Of a stretch of 64,000 bases of DNA, positions 20,394 through 32,112 are shown piece by piece. A program made the translations under genes and the position numbers. Source of the DNA: Buxus sempervirens (Eukaryota > Streptophyta > Magnoliopsida > Buxales > Buxaceae); assembly GCA_947561395.2 (NCBI GenBank), contig OX387190.1, positions 20,020,858-20,084,857 on the forward strand, given 5' to 3'. The notes under the pieces are model-generated. The model was given only the letters and a program-made list of their open reading frames with translations. It was not told the DNA's origin and ran no database searches. Position 1 is the stretch's first letter; the number at the start of each line of letters is the position of its first letter.

Positions 20394-20731
20394 GGTTCAT
20401 ATATACATATATATCCCACCCCAAGCCCTTCTCTTATCGTCTTACCCTACATGGGCAGTTGATACACGTAGCTTAACAAGCCTGGGTGTTGGAGTAAATA
20501 TAGCTAAAGTATTTTAGACACTTTCCCCTAAAATGCAAGGTTTGATCGCTTAGCTCGCCCTAAATGGCATATACATGCTTTATTAATACATGCTTAATCT
20601 GAATTGGTATCCATGGGGTCTTTCCCTTTTGTAATCAGATTTTATAGAACATCAACACATCTTCCAATCTTTTCTCTTCGACTACTATATATTTCTCTCT
20701 TTTTTCCCTCTCATACTCTTATGGATATATG
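20394..20731. other. Host flank of element A
   Basis: AT-rich sequence with a short (TA)n-like run at about 20400-20415. No gene is supported. Confidence 0.4.
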
Positions 20732-20893
20732 CATTGGTTACTACTGTTGTAGCCGGATGATCTAACGTGGAGCATCCTAGGGTTAGTGTTTTTTTCTATA
20801 TGAACTCTACATAAAACATTTATGAAAAGTAAAAAATACTAATCGTGGGATGCTCCATATCATATCGTTCTTCTACGACATCAGTAACCAATG
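20732..20893. mobile_element. MITE-like element with about 55-bp terminal inverted repeats
   Basis: The left arm (about 20732-20787) and right arm (about 20838-20893) are imperfect inverted repeats sharing CATTGGTTACT at the outer ends and GGAGCATCC inside. The total is about 160 bp with an AT-rich centre and no ORF. A target duplication is not clear, so the superfamily is open. A decayed hairpin locus is an alternative. Confidence 0.65.
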
Positions 20894-21131
20894 TAGCCCA
20901 AAATTGCAGATGATTCCATCCCGTTGCTTATATCTTCATAACAAATGATGTGGAAGTAGAACAAAATAAAGAAACAAATATATCATTTATATTGAAAATG
21001 ACTTTTGATGATGATGATGTGTGTTTGTTTTACAAGAGAAGTATAACCTCATGATCAGGGCTACCAAGTATTAGCCTCTCAACCTGAACTTAAACAAAAC
21101 ATTAACTATCAACCTTCAGCATCTAAATTAT
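20894..21131 (-). other. Probable 3' region of the membrane-protein gene
   Basis: AT-rich stretch downstream of the gene at 21132-21548, with GATGATGATG near 21010. It probably holds the 3' UTR; nothing else is seen. Confidence 0.35.
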
Positions 21132-21548
21132 TCAATAATGGTAGCAAACAAAAATGGTGAACAAGGTGGCAGCAAAGATGGACCAGGAAATACACTTGAG
21201 TAAAAGTGGAAGTGGGATGGTAATGGCAGTGAAGAAAGCTATGGCTGAAAAGCCCACTCCAATTCTCTCAGACACTTTAGCCATGGCAGGAGTCTTCAAA
21301 CGAACCGACACCCCAACTAATGAAAATGAGAAAGCAAGTGCAATGGCCTCTAAAAATAAGCAGAAACTGAGATGGTGTTCTTTTAACTTGGACTCGTCGC
21401 CGAAGATGGCAACTGTTGATGCAATGCAGAATTTCAGTGTCATCTTTCCCCAGTCAAGATCATGATCAGTACTAGGTGATGTTGCTGCTGCAGGTTGAAA
21501 TCCCAATTGAGTCTCACTTCGAGAGAAAGCCAGCCTACATAATATCAT
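21132..21548 (-). CDS. Putative host gene: small multi-pass membrane protein, unrecognised
   Basis: From ATG at 21548 to the stop at 21132-21134 the frame encodes 138 residues. After a polar N terminus (to about residue 33) come three or four hydrophobic stretches: near 36-48, then one following HHLSFCLF, and a long C-terminal pair following RIGVGFSAIAFF. The short loops between them are charged (DESKLKEHH, KTPAMAKVSE). This pattern fits a small plant membrane protein, and I do not recognise the family. A TATA-like TTATATAC lies about 90 bp upstream (21637-21644, minus strand). A Copia element sits about 370 bp upstream of the ATG. Composition and organisation differ from the surrounding transposons, so I favour a real gene, single-exon at least here. 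A pseudogene or one exon of a larger gene remain possible. Confidence 0.58.
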   Translation of the reverse strand: MILCRLAFSRSETQLGFQPAAATSPSTDHDLDWGKMTLKFCIASTVAIFGDESKLKEHHLSFCLFLEAIALAFSFSLVGVSVRLKTPAMAKVSERIGVGFSAIAFFTAITIPLPLLLKCISWSIFAATLFTIFVCYHY

Positions 21549-21636
21549 CCTCAACTGAGGAAGCCATTAGCACACATAGTCATCTCCTGTATTCTCTTAG
21601 TGTTTGTCATCTCTACCCAGCCATCTCTTACTGTTG

Positions 21637-21644
21637 TATATAAC
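21637..21644 (-). promoter_or_regulatory. TATA-like box of the membrane-protein gene
   Basis: On the minus strand it reads TTATATAC within GTTATATACAAC, about 90 bp before the ATG at 21548. Confidence 0.4.
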
Positions 21645-21711
21645 AATATACAAAAATTGCAATCTCTTCCCTCTCAACTGCATCTTATGTAGGTATATAT
21701 AGTTTTCTGCA

Positions 21712-21740
21712 ACTCTCTCTCTCTCTCTTTCCCTCTCTCT
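21712..21740. repeat. CT microsatellite
   Basis: (CT)n run with one CCC interruption, upstream of the putative host gene. CT/GA runs are common in plant promoter regions. Confidence 0.8.
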
Positions 21741-21915
21741 TGGCATTCACCCCCTTCAACTGTTATGGCCGGTGTACCTACTTCAGGTCTATTCCGTCTA
21801 GCGTTTTACAGTCTCTCTATATCGGAGACACGGTTTGTGCGCGCTGGTGGAGTGAACGCATGTGGCGCCGGAACCAGAGAAGGGAGCGCCAATCAGGAGG
21901 AAGATTATTAGTACT

Positions 21916-22251
21916 TATTAATGATAACACTGATCAACCAATGATCAGCTCCAAAGATCATGATCAGATTCAAAATATATCCAATGATCAGATTCAAAAG
22001 AGGTCGTTCAAAGAGCAGCTTAGATTAGGATAACTGTGCTGTAACTTCTTGTATCTATCTTCTAGATAACAGTTCCTAAAGGATAGCTTATCCTAAGAGT
22101 TTGTTTAATTTATTTTTAGAAGAGTTCCTAAGAATTAGGTGACTCATCAGTTTTGTAACAACTGTAACAAATCTCATTACTTGTTAAATATACTACCGTA
22201 TCTTTGAGAACGGTAAGGAAGATCAATTCTAATCGTTTTGTTAGTCTTTCA
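21916..22251 (+). repeat. Copia 5' LTR
   Basis: 336 bp, from TATTAATGATAAC to GTCTTTCA; the first bases are TA rather than the usual TG in both copies. The end is fixed by the following TGGTATCAGAGC. Confidence 0.93.
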
Positions 22252-22263
22252 TGGTATCAGAGC
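22252..22263 (+). other. Copia primer-binding site
   Basis: TGGTATCAGAGC, the standard complement to the 3' end of initiator Met-tRNA, starting at the base after the LTR. Confidence 0.9.
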
Positions 22264-22301
22264 TCTATTGACGAAAGTCAGATATTTTTTTCTCTCTTCT
22301 A

Positions 22302-25300
22302 ATGGATTCTGCATCCAGTGTCAACGTTACTAATGCTGAAATTCCACCAGTCAATACAATTCCATCTATTGGCAACATTCACCATTTCATCTCTCTCAAG
22401 TTAGATCGTCATAATTATCTGCTATGGCAATCCCAGTTTATGCCCATTTTGAGACTCTATGAGCTCATTGGCATTGTGAATGGAGAAGTGGAATGTCCAC
22501 CAAAGTTTCTCTCCAATGAACATGGCGTTGATTCCACCAACATCAACCCAGATTTTGTGGCTTACCAGAAGAAAGATCAGCTACTGCTTAGCTGGATTAT
22601 ATCTTCATTGAGTGAAAGTGTTCTCGCTCATGTCGTTGGGTTGTCAAGTGCTAAGGACGTCTGGCATGCTCTTGAGCGCATATTTTCCTCCCATTCCCGA
22701 GCACGAATAATGCAACTACGGCTGCAATTACAAACCCTGACGAAAGGTTCAATGACTATACCCGATTACCTCCAAAAGGCTAAAGGCATTGCTGATAGTC
22801 TTGTTGCAGCTGCTCAACCAGTGTCTGATGAAGACCTCGTTCTTCATATTCTTGGTGGATTAGGCACTGCGTATGAGTCATTTGTGACCTCGATCACAAC
22901 TCGCACGGATGCTATTACTACTGATGTGTTACATGATCTTCTATGTAACCAAGAAATCCGATTGACTCACAATAATTCCATCTCAGTTGAAGAACCTTCA
23001 TTTATTGCTAATACTGCCATCCGTAATACACATCAGTCTCAAAATAGGGACTACTCTCCACGATCCTTCCCAAATCAGCATCGTCGAGGAAGAGGTCGCG
23101 GACGTGGTCACAGTTTTCCAAACCAGAACAACCGATCATCCTATAATGGTCGGTTTGCAGCCACACAATCTTCTTCGTTCAATCAGTCACTTATATGTCA
23201 GATATGTGACAAACCTGGACACTCTCCCTCCCGCTGCTACAGTCGCTATGAGCGTGTCACTCGAAATGATGATCCATCTGCTCTTGCTGCCCTACTCGAT
23301 CAGTCCAGCTCTCCCTCTTATACTGATTCATCCTGGTATCCTGATTCAGGAGCTACGAATCACATTACATCAGATCTGAACAATTTATCTCTTCATTCTG
23401 CTTATCATGGACGTGATCAAGTTCGGGTCGGAAACGGTTCAGGTTTGGCTATCACTCATATCGGGTCTTCTTTGCTCCATAACAGATTTGTTCTGAATGA
23501 TATTCTCCATGTGCTGTCTATTAAAAAGAATCTCTTATCAGTTCATCAGTTTACCTCTGATAATGACGTTATTTTTGAGTTTACTAACTCTCATTGCTTG
23601 GTTAAGGATCGTCAATCGGGGAAAGTTCTTCTGCAAGGACAAGTCAGGAACGGTTTATACCAAATTCCGTCATCTAGCTCGTTTGGAGATAAGCAAGCAC
23701 TAGTTGGTGAAAAGACGTCCTTCAGTACCTGGCATCGTCGTCTTGGACATCCTGCAGTTGGCACGGTTACTTATATTTTGTCCAAAAATAATCTGCCTGT
23801 GCATAGGCCTAAGAAAGAGTCTGTCTTTTGCTCTTCCTGTCAGTTAGGAAAATGTCATAAGCTACCTTTCTTTCGGTCCTTAACACGGTCATCTGGACCC
23901 TTAGATTTAATTTATTCGGATGTTTGGGGACCCGCTCCCATCTTGTCGTCTAATGGTAGTCGTTTTTATGTTCATTTTCTTGATGACTACAGCAAGTTTA
24001 CCTGGATTTTCTTACTTGAAAAAAAATCAGATGTCTTCTCTGTATTTCTTCAGTTTCACAAACATGTGGAAAAATGGTTTGACAAACCCATTAAAGCCTT
24101 ACATTCAGATTGGGGAGGTGAGTACAGATCTGTTAGCACTTATTTAAACCAACATGGTATTCAACATCGTCTTGCGTGTCCACATATCCATGAGCAAAAT
24201 GGGTCTGCCAAACGCAAACATCGACACATAGTCGACACTGGACTTACTTTGCTTGCCCAAGCTTCCATGCCACTTCGGTACTGGGCAGATGCGTTTCAAA
24301 CCGCCGTGTACCTCATCAACCGTCTCCCCACACAGGTTCTTGGCAATAAAAGTCCCTATGAACTGCTCTTTCACAAGCTACCTGACTATCACTTGTTACG
24401 CACCTTCAGTTGCACTTGCTTTCCTTATCTCCGGCCCTATCACAATCGGAAGTTCGAGTTCCGATCTACACCATGTATTTTTCTTGGCTATAGTGCATCT
24501 CATCGTGGATACCGCTGTCTTGATCTCAAATCTGGAAGGTTATACGTCTCTCGACATGTTGTATTTAATGATGATGATTTTGTCTTTGCCAAGCAACGCT
24601 CAGCTCCTGCCTCACCCTCCTCTCCATGTGCTGGTATTGATATTATGGTTCCATCTCAAATTATGGAACAATGGGCCTCTCCTACTTCAACACCCTCTAT
24701 ATCAGCAGCACCTTCCTCATCCGTGTCACCATCCCCTATGCCACCGGCAACATCTCCTATGGCATCGTCTTCCAATACCAATACCGCTTCTGCTCCCGTT
24801 TTGTCTCCACAACATGGCTCGTCCCCTACTGGCATCAATTTGATTGTGGATCTCAATACTTCGCCTTCATCATCACCACATATTCTATTTCGGCATCCTA
24901 TGGTTACCCGTACTAGTGATGGTACTCGAAGGCCAAAGTTATTTTGGGCTACTCGGCATCCTTTGCCTCAAGCACATCTTGCTCATTCGTCCTCCATTTT
25001 TCAAGAACCAACTTGCTTCTCTCAAGCAAGTAAAGATCCAAACTGGCGCAGTGCTATGGATACCGAATACAATGCTCTTCTAGCAAATCATACTTGGTCA
25101 CTTGTGCCTTCTTCATCTCACATGAATCTCGTGGGTTGTAAATGGGTATTCAAACTCAAACAGAAATCTGATGGGAGTATTGACAGATACCAAGCTCGGC
25201 TAGTTGCCAAGGGATTTCATCAGCAACCAGGTATAGATTATGGTGAAACTTTTAGCCCTGTTGTTAAACCTGCTACAATCCGAACTGTTCTTTCTCTTGC

Positions 25301-26546
25301 TATATCTAAGACTTGGTCTATTCGGCAATTGGATGTGTCCAATGCCTTTCTTCATGGCAATATGAAGGAGAACGTTTTTATGACCCAACCACCTGGGTTT
25401 ATTGATCCACTGCACCCTACTCACGTGTGCAAACTTCACAAAGCATTGTATGGTCTTAAACAGGCTCCTCGTGCATGGTTTCATCGCTTGAGTAATTCCT
25501 TCTAGAACTTGGTTTTCTTGGGTCCAAATCCGACTCTTCACTGTTCATACAGCACACGTCTCAGGCAACTACATATATTTCAGTCTATGTGGATGATATA
25601 ATCATCACTGGTTCAGATTCGGTGCTCATTTCATCCTTCATTCATCAACTAAGTATTGAGTTTACTTTGAAAGATCTAGGTGAACTTTCATACTTCTTGG
25701 GTATATGTGCTACTCGTTCCCCCACTGGATTGTTTTTATCTCAATCCAAATATGTTGTAGACTTATTACACCGCACAAAGATGGATGGTGCAAAACCATG
25801 TCGTACTCCTATGGTAACTGGAAAAATTCTATCTCGGCTAGATGGTACTATGCTCCCGAATCCTACTGAATATCAAAGTGTTGTAGGAGCCTTGCAATAT
25901 TTATCCTTTACTCGACCGGATATAGCGTTCTCAGTGAACAAAATATGTCAATTTATGCACTCTCCTACTGACGTTCACTGGAGTGCGGTCAAACGTATAC
26001 TTCGTTACTTGAAATATACGATCAGCTCAGGACTTTTTATCCGAAAACGGATAACTTCTCTCTTCACTGTTTTTCTGATGCTGATTGGGCCAGATGCCCT
26101 GATGATCGTAAGTCTACAAGTGGCTATTGTGTTTTCCTCGGTCCAAACCCAATTTCGTGGACTTCCAACAAACAACACACTATAGCTCGCTCTAGTACTG
26201 AATCCGAATATCGAGGCCTTGCACTGGCCACAGCTAAATTAATTTGGATCGAGTCACTTCTTTCTGAACTTCGTCTTCCTTTACCTCAGACTCCCACACT
26301 TTGGTGTGATAATATCGGAGCAACATATTTAGCGGTTAATCCAGTATTACATGCTCGGACGAAGCATATTGAAATCGATCAACATTTCATTCGTGATAGA
26401 ATTGCTCAGAAAAATCTTCATATTCGGTTTGTCTCTTCAGTTGATCAGTTAGCAGATGTGCTAACTAAACCTCTCTCCGGTCCACGGTTCAATTTGCTGC
26501 GTTCCAAGCTTGCTGTTCTTGATGGTACGCTACGCTTGCGGGGGGG
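22302..26546 (+). CDS. Copia gag-pol polyprotein region (broken, about two breaks)
   Basis: ATG at 22302 ([10 protein letters not shown]). Gag has the plant Copia signature [13 protein letters not shown] near residue 34 and [12 protein letters not shown] near 183. A zinc knuckle CQICDKPGH lies near 298, and the protease motif [10 protein letters not shown] near 346. Integrase has [16 protein letters not shown] and a GNKSPYELL region. RT shows [19 protein letters not shown] and the active site YVDDIIITG. RNase H ends near ADVLTKP just before the purine tract. All domains of a Copia element are present in order, so loss of function is recent. Gag forms the particle; pol cleaves, copies and integrates. 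I treat it as a fossil coding region. Confidence 0.9.
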
Positions 26547-26882
26547 TATTAATGATAACACTGATCAACCAATGATCAGCTCCAAAGATCATGATCAGAT
26601 TCAAAATATATCCAATGATCAGATTCAAAAGAGGTCGTTCAAAGAGCAGCTTAGATTAGGATAACTGTGCTGTAACTTCTTGTATCTATCTTCTAGATAA
26701 CAGTTCCTAAAGGATAGCTTATCCTAAGAGTTTGTTTAATTTGTTTTTAGAAGAGTTCCTAAGAATTAGGTGACTCATCAGTTTTGTAACAACTGTAACA
26801 AATCTCATTACTTGTTAAATATACTACCGTATCTTTGAGAACGGTAAGGAAGATCAATTCTAATCGTTTTGTTAGTCTTTCA
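26547..26882 (+). repeat. Copia 3' LTR
   Basis: 336 bp, one base different from the 5' LTR by eye. It is preceded by a G-rich purine tract (GCGGGGGGG) as PPT. Confidence 0.93.
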
Positions 26883-26887
26883 GTACT

Positions 26888-27940
26888 TGAACTTTTGTTT
26901 GTGAAACTGGAGGAAGATTCTTAGTTTAAACTTTAAAGTGGCGTAGATGACCTTGAATTGCCTTGAAGCGTCTGTCACTGTAGCAGCCATGAGAACCAGC
27001 AGATCAAGTGGTGAGAAATGGCCCCATCAAGAGGAGGATCGGATCGATCGATCCATGAACGAGTCCTAACCAATGGTCGGTACCGAAAGTCATACGGTTT
27101 CAGACTCTGACAGTGACAGGATGATTAACTTTATTAAAGAGACGTGACCATGCATGCATGGTCGTAAATTTCGCTTAAACTTCGTGAAATTTTGTCAATT
27201 TGAAGAAGGATGACGCAACATACAAATCATTAAGCCTAAAAAATTTGTAATTTTTCGGATGAAAAATCAAAATTTTTCTTGTTCCTTGTTTTATCAATAA
27301 CTAGCACAACTCATTATTAAAACTTTAAAAATTTGAGACCGTCTATTGTACCCTTTTATTAATAAATTTTCACAATGTAATGGCAGTTTCGGAAACTTCC
27401 ACAATATAGTTGACCCAATTCCCAAGGGGTGCCTTGCACTATGTATAGTATAAATGATAAAATAAATTTATCATCTCATCATTTATTTTTGGTGAATTCT
27501 TTCACCTATTTTTTTCTCCCGTTTTCTTTGCTGTTTATTTACTAACAAATTTTGTTTTTCTTTTTCACCCATTTCAACTACCCAAAAAAAGAAAGATGGA
27601 AATTTATTTTAAGTTTTTAAGTTATTCCATTTCTTTTATACTTTTTGGATGTTGATTTGGAAAATAGTAATTTTTTTTTATTAATTTTAAAGTTCTATAT
27701 TATCTCATATTATTATTAAAGTTCTTATTTTATGGTTGTTTTGGTCCGAACTACAGTTTTACCACTTAAAAATAATAAATTTCAAATTAATGATGAGATT
27801 TTCAAAATGGAGGGGTTATAAACCTACTAGATAGTTGTAACTGAAATTTTTGAATCCATACATTTACATTATGGTATTTTTGTCTATATATCTTCATGCT
27901 TTTAGTATTTTTGTTTTTATCCTCCATTTAGTAGAATCGA
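26888..27940. other. Intergenic host DNA
   Basis: AT-rich, no supported gene. A perfect 18-bp palindrome of ATGC type is centred near 27154 (27146-27163). A short GATC-rich stretch lies near 27040. Confidence 0.4.
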
Positions 27941-27945
27941 TCTAT

Positions 27946-28310
27946 ACTATATATAAAAGAAAGCGGTCCTTTGGGAAGCATGCCAAAACTTAATAACATT
28001 TTCTTCTCAAAATGTACCTTTTGAAATTCTTACAATAACATATTATGTCAGGAGTATATTTATCTTTTTCTCTTACCCATTTTTAGTAGTTGTTTCTACT
28101 CCTCTAAAGCGGTTACGTAACTCCTTATTTCTTACATTTTCTCTAACAAACCATCACTTACTTTATCAAAGGACAACAAGTGTCCATTCCATTATTTCTA
28201 TAAAATGATATTTATAATATCTAATTTAATCTCCTAAGTGATTATATTTATATCTCATTTTTTAGTCATCCAGGTCCAGTACTTCATGTGCCACCTACTA
28301 GTTAGTACCC
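27946..28310 (+). mobile_element. Possible Helitron-like 5' end and body (weak)
   Basis: TCTATACTATATATAAAAG at 27946 resembles the 5' ends of plant Helitrons, preceded by A as in A|T insertion. A candidate CTAGT end with only a weak preceding hairpin lies near 28300. There is no coding content. It is reported as a lead only. Confidence 0.25.
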
Positions 28311-29282
28311 CTAACGTTAAACTCCATTAAATGATGACTTTAGCAGTGGAAAATTACCGCCGTAAATATACATCAAATAACTCATCGCATGCAAGAAAGT
28401 TTTCTCTAGTGAATAGCTACTTTAGCGGGTTTAACTTATCGCAAAAATAATCACAGTAATTCAGTTAGCAACGAGACAGTTAACTCGTGAATAATAACTT
28501 TAGCGTCGGTAGCTAACTGCTGCTAAAGTTATTTTTAACACCACATTATCATGACCATCCGTCCAGCAATGTGTTCGTAGCTTTAACCCGTAATAGTAAA
28601 AATTGTAATAGCAAATCTTGGTTATTATTAGTGTGTTTAATTACTTATGTACATTGTAACTTCTTTTATTACATCAATAAAGCTTCTATTTGTTCCGGTA
28701 TTCTTATCTTTTTGTTTACTCGGCTCCATTTCTAACTTCATAGACTGACTCATGGGTGTGTCAGTGCCACACGTGTGTGTTAAAAAGACTTGTCCGTGAC
28801 AACACATGTACTCGTTAAAACTTTCTAGCGGCTGTTGTCCGGATGAAACCCGGCTGCGTTCAGATGTTGACTTATGTAACATCTAATGGTTGTAATTTTT
28901 TTCTCTTTTCAAATAAAGACAAAATAATTTTTTGATGAAAAAGCCTAATCGTGAGATGCTAGATATGGTAGCATCTCACGTTCGCTGCATGAATAGCAGC
29001 AGCAAGGGGCAGTAGACATATCATCCCATAGGTGACTGCTGCTAAAGTACTTTGTGTGGCCCCGGCAAAATTCGAGAACAGGCGTGCTTTTTGGAAATTT
29101 TTACATGTCAGTAGTGTTTTACAAACTCCTGCTGACCCAGTTGTACTTTTCTAGAAGTTTTACATTTAAGTGTTGCAACACTTTTCCAACACTTAAATGG
29201 CTATTCTACCCCTTAAAAAGCTTTTTCCCAACAGCCCAATCTTTTATGATTAGTTATTGTCCTTAAAGACCTTTTCTTCCAA
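28311..29282. other. Intergenic host DNA with two hairpins
   Basis: A 12-bp perfect inverted repeat AATAACTTTAGC (28493-28504, partner 28522-28533) and an 11-bp one CGTGAGATGCT (28950-28960, partner 28970-28980). GCTGCTAAAGT recurs near 28520 and 29040. They may be remnants of DNA transposons. No gene is seen. Confidence 0.4.
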
Positions 29283-29598
29283 CTTTTTTTTTATTGGAAA
29301 AAGAGACTTTATTACCGATATCGAATATACACCACTTCCTTTTTTTCATCAAACAGACAATTAACCAAAAAAGGAAGTGGGACCAGAACCCAAAGGCAAC
29401 TATACCTATCCAAAGCAAAATTGGCAAGGGCATCTGCTGGTTTGTTAGCTTCCCGGAACACGACACTAGGGATCTGAGAACACCTCTGCCGAATACTTAA
29501 AACAACAACTCGAATGCTCCAAGGAATGACCAATGACTCAGAGGATAAAATCTTGATGAGGACTTGGGAGTCACCTTAAAAAATAACAAAGTTTAACC
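29283..29598 (-). pseudogene. LINE RNase H, C-terminal half, and 3' end
   Basis: On the minus strand it reads GDSQVLIKIL, then REANKPADALANFA, the last part of the plant-LINE RNase H (RVT_3 type) with its third catalytic Asp in the GDS motif. The first half lies beyond the solo LTR at 31888-32112. A short 3' tail and poly(A) follow. Confidence 0.85.
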
Positions 29599-31887
29599 TG
29601 TGAGACACGGGAAAAAAATCACCCACCGTCAACACACGGGGCTCGAAATAAAAGTTGGAGAGTCGCCACCATTCAGAATTTTGGGGTGAGAATGGACACC
29701 AAAATGTTCAAAATCATTAAAAAGTGTAAAAAGGCAAATTCTAGGGTAAAAATAACCCTACTTGAAAATCAAATCCAGAGATGGGTAAGGGGATTAGATT
29801 ATGAACGGGGGAAGGTGTTAGGCACCCCTATTCACCCACACAAGGTGGTTGCCAAGTGTATGTTCATGCAAAAATAAGAAAGCTTACTAAAATCATAGAA
29901 AACCTTGAAAAAGGACCAATGTATGATATTTTCACATGAAGATCTAAATGGATTCTAGATCCTCTCTTATGTCAATATCATTTCTGGAATATCACAAAAG
30001 ATGGAAATCAAAGCACAAGTTATTCAAAAACCAAGTTGAATCAAATCCGGAAAATTCGGTGAAAAGTAATTCCATTTGTCTTGAAATCATTCAAATACAA
30101 TTTTAATATTGAACCAAACTAAATTCATTTGAAAGATTACAGTAAATAAGAGTCACATGCAAAATTTCACTTCATTCCGATAAAAATCCTAGGAGTTATG
30201 CTCCTTTGAAGTTGCTGCTGATGATTTTTGAAAGTGATGAGTGGGCAACTTTGGGAAATTGTATAGAAAAATCCACTTCATAAAAATCCACGAAATTTGG
30301 TGTGATTGAAGTCTGTATGGCCATCTTTCAAAAGAAACTAGCCTCATACAAAAATCCCTTCGGATGTGCCTTGGGTGGTCTCCCGAACAGGCCCTGAAGA
30401 TCACAGATTTACCCAGAAAAGTACAAATGAACAGTTCTGAGTAAATCGGCTACCAATAATTCAAATGGAATCAAAAAATTATGAAACCAACTGAATTTGA
30501 AAATAGACTCATAAAGGAGTGCCCAGAAACAAAAATCACTCGAATCGGACTTAAAACGAACACATGGCGCTCCGTCAAAGTGACAAGTTCTGTATTTGAA
30601 CCTGAACTGTCCACTCAACTTCGACAGATAGGTGTCAAAAATCCACTAGATAGAAATTTATGAAATTTGGTGGACATAAACTAGACAGCCTCACCTTTCC
30701 CAGGGTTCTAGAATCACTCCAAAATTCATCCGGACGATGAAGTTATGAGCATCTGAAATAAGGGTACAGGTGCTGTCCAGTTAGGCCCTTTTTGAGTAAA
30801 ACCAAATCCAAAAAAGTGATAAAAATGTGTGATCCGTGCAAGATGAACACAAATACTTTAAAAATCATTCAAAGACATTCCAGAATTGATTGAGGCCATT
30901 TATTTGAGATTTATCACAATGAATGTAATAAATCCCCAAATGTGAGCCTATCCCGCAAAAATAGTGATATGTATGTGCAAATGTGAAAAACCATACAAGA
31001 TCAATAGCATGCATACATATTCATCAAAATAAGGTTCTAAACAGCCTAGGGTTCAGTTTCATTATCGTTTCCCTCTGTTCTCTCTCCCCGTTAAACACGG
31101 TTCTTCAAGATAATCAAGGGTACTTTGAATATGAAACGGTTTACAATCAATCAATAGGCCTTATGCTACTAGGTTCTAGCACTAGGGTCAATCCCCAGTC
31201 TCGTTTCTCCTAGATCCCGCCTCCACGTTTTACGGCTAGGGGGAGTCTCGAGATACTTTGAGCCGGGGAAGGGTTTTCACACACAAAGAAGGCTTTACAC
31301 TACAGAAAGGTAGAAGAAGAGATCTAGATCTAGGAATGTAAATACAAAAATTAAAGAGAGGTTTGAGGCTTACCTAGATTTTGGAAGCACTCCCGCAGCG
31401 ATTTCCTTCTTCTCTTGGAGTTCTTCTTTGCGAGAATTCAAAACAAGAGTTGGTTCCCCTTTGCTTGAGGAGGAGCCTCCTATTTATAGGCAAAGGCTAG
31501 GGTTAGGGTTGGTGAGAATGGTAGACACAACATAATGTCTATAGCCCACCAACCTTAACCCTAAGGCTATTTCCGAGATTTCCCCTCATTTAATGAGGGA
31601 TATGATGGTAAAAGTGAAAAACTCTCGGAAAACCCTAATTTTGAGCAAAACTTATGTATCCGGTATATCAGACCGGATACAAAAGGGCCTTAAGGTATCC
31701 GGTATATGAGACCGGATACACTAAGGCTCACTTGTATCCGATATGTTCCACCGGATACACAGAGGAGTACTTGTATCCGGCCTGAGGTACCGGATACAGG
31801 TAAAAGTTCATTTTCTTCAATTTCTGTGCTGGCTTTCAAGGAGATAATGATTTTTGATGATTGTTTGTACAATTTGGGGTGTCTACA
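29599..31887 (-). mobile_element. Solo LTR of the element A family
   Basis: 2289 bp, flanked directly by TAACC at 29594-29598 and 31888-31892, a perfect five-base target duplication. Both sides continue the same LINE RNase H. No internal element sequence remains, so it arose by LTR-LTR recombination. It has the family TATA box (31492-31499) and dyad array (31657-31796). Confidence 0.95.
31657..31796. promoter_or_regulatory. Dyad array P5 (four units) in the solo LTR
   Basis: Units start at 31657, 31696, 31735 and 31774, exactly 39 bp apart. Three have exact half-sites; one has a single change. Confidence 0.87.
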
Positions 31888-32112
31888 TAACCGCAACGCC
31901 GAGGCTAGGGAGACAGCTTCCAAAGCCGCAAGAGCCTCCGCTTGCAAGCTGGACAAAGCATCAATGCGAGAAGCAAAACATGCCATAAAATTCCCGCAAG
32001 CATCACGAGCAACTCCAACAACAGCAGCAATACCAGTCGACTTTCTAAGTGTACCATCAAAATTTATCTTTACTGAAACTACCATAGGTTTGATCCAAGA
32101 AACCTCCACCAA
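31888..32112 (-). pseudogene. LINE RNase H, N-terminal half
   Basis: On the minus strand: INFDGTLRKS with the first catalytic Asp, then LQAEALAALEAV with the Glu. It is separated from its C-terminal half (29312-29570) by the solo LTR. Confidence 0.85.

Larger units (their letters stand above)
21911..26887 (+). mobile_element. Ty1/Copia retrotransposon with target duplication
   Basis: Flanked by the five-base duplication GTACT (21911-21915 and 26883-26887). The LTRs are 336 bp each. Primer-binding site TGGTATCAGAGC directly follows the 5' LTR and matches initiator Met-tRNA, as usual for plant Copia. A G-run precedes the 3' LTR. Domain order gag, protease, integrase, RT, RNase H is that of Copia. 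RE1-like features in gag suggest the Ale/Retrofit group (moderate confidence). By eye the two LTRs differ at one base in 336, so the insertion is very recent, of the order of 0.1 million years if a rate of 1.3e-8 per site per year applies. The coding part has about two breaks, so it is probably not autonomous. Confidence 0.95.

Noticed and set aside
21740-22033. Short frame before and across the Copia LTR
   Set aside because: Runs into the LTR and has no recognisable domain; the part before 21910 is upstream of the opposite gene.
21895-26924. GGAGGAAGATT(A/C)TTAG on both sides of Copia
   Set aside because: The true target duplication is GTACT next to the LTRs; the longer match lies about 20 bp outside on one side and probably was a local repeat before insertion.
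27146-27163. Perfect 18-bp palindrome of ATGC type
   Set aside because: Single, low-complexity and without context; likely chance or simple repeat.
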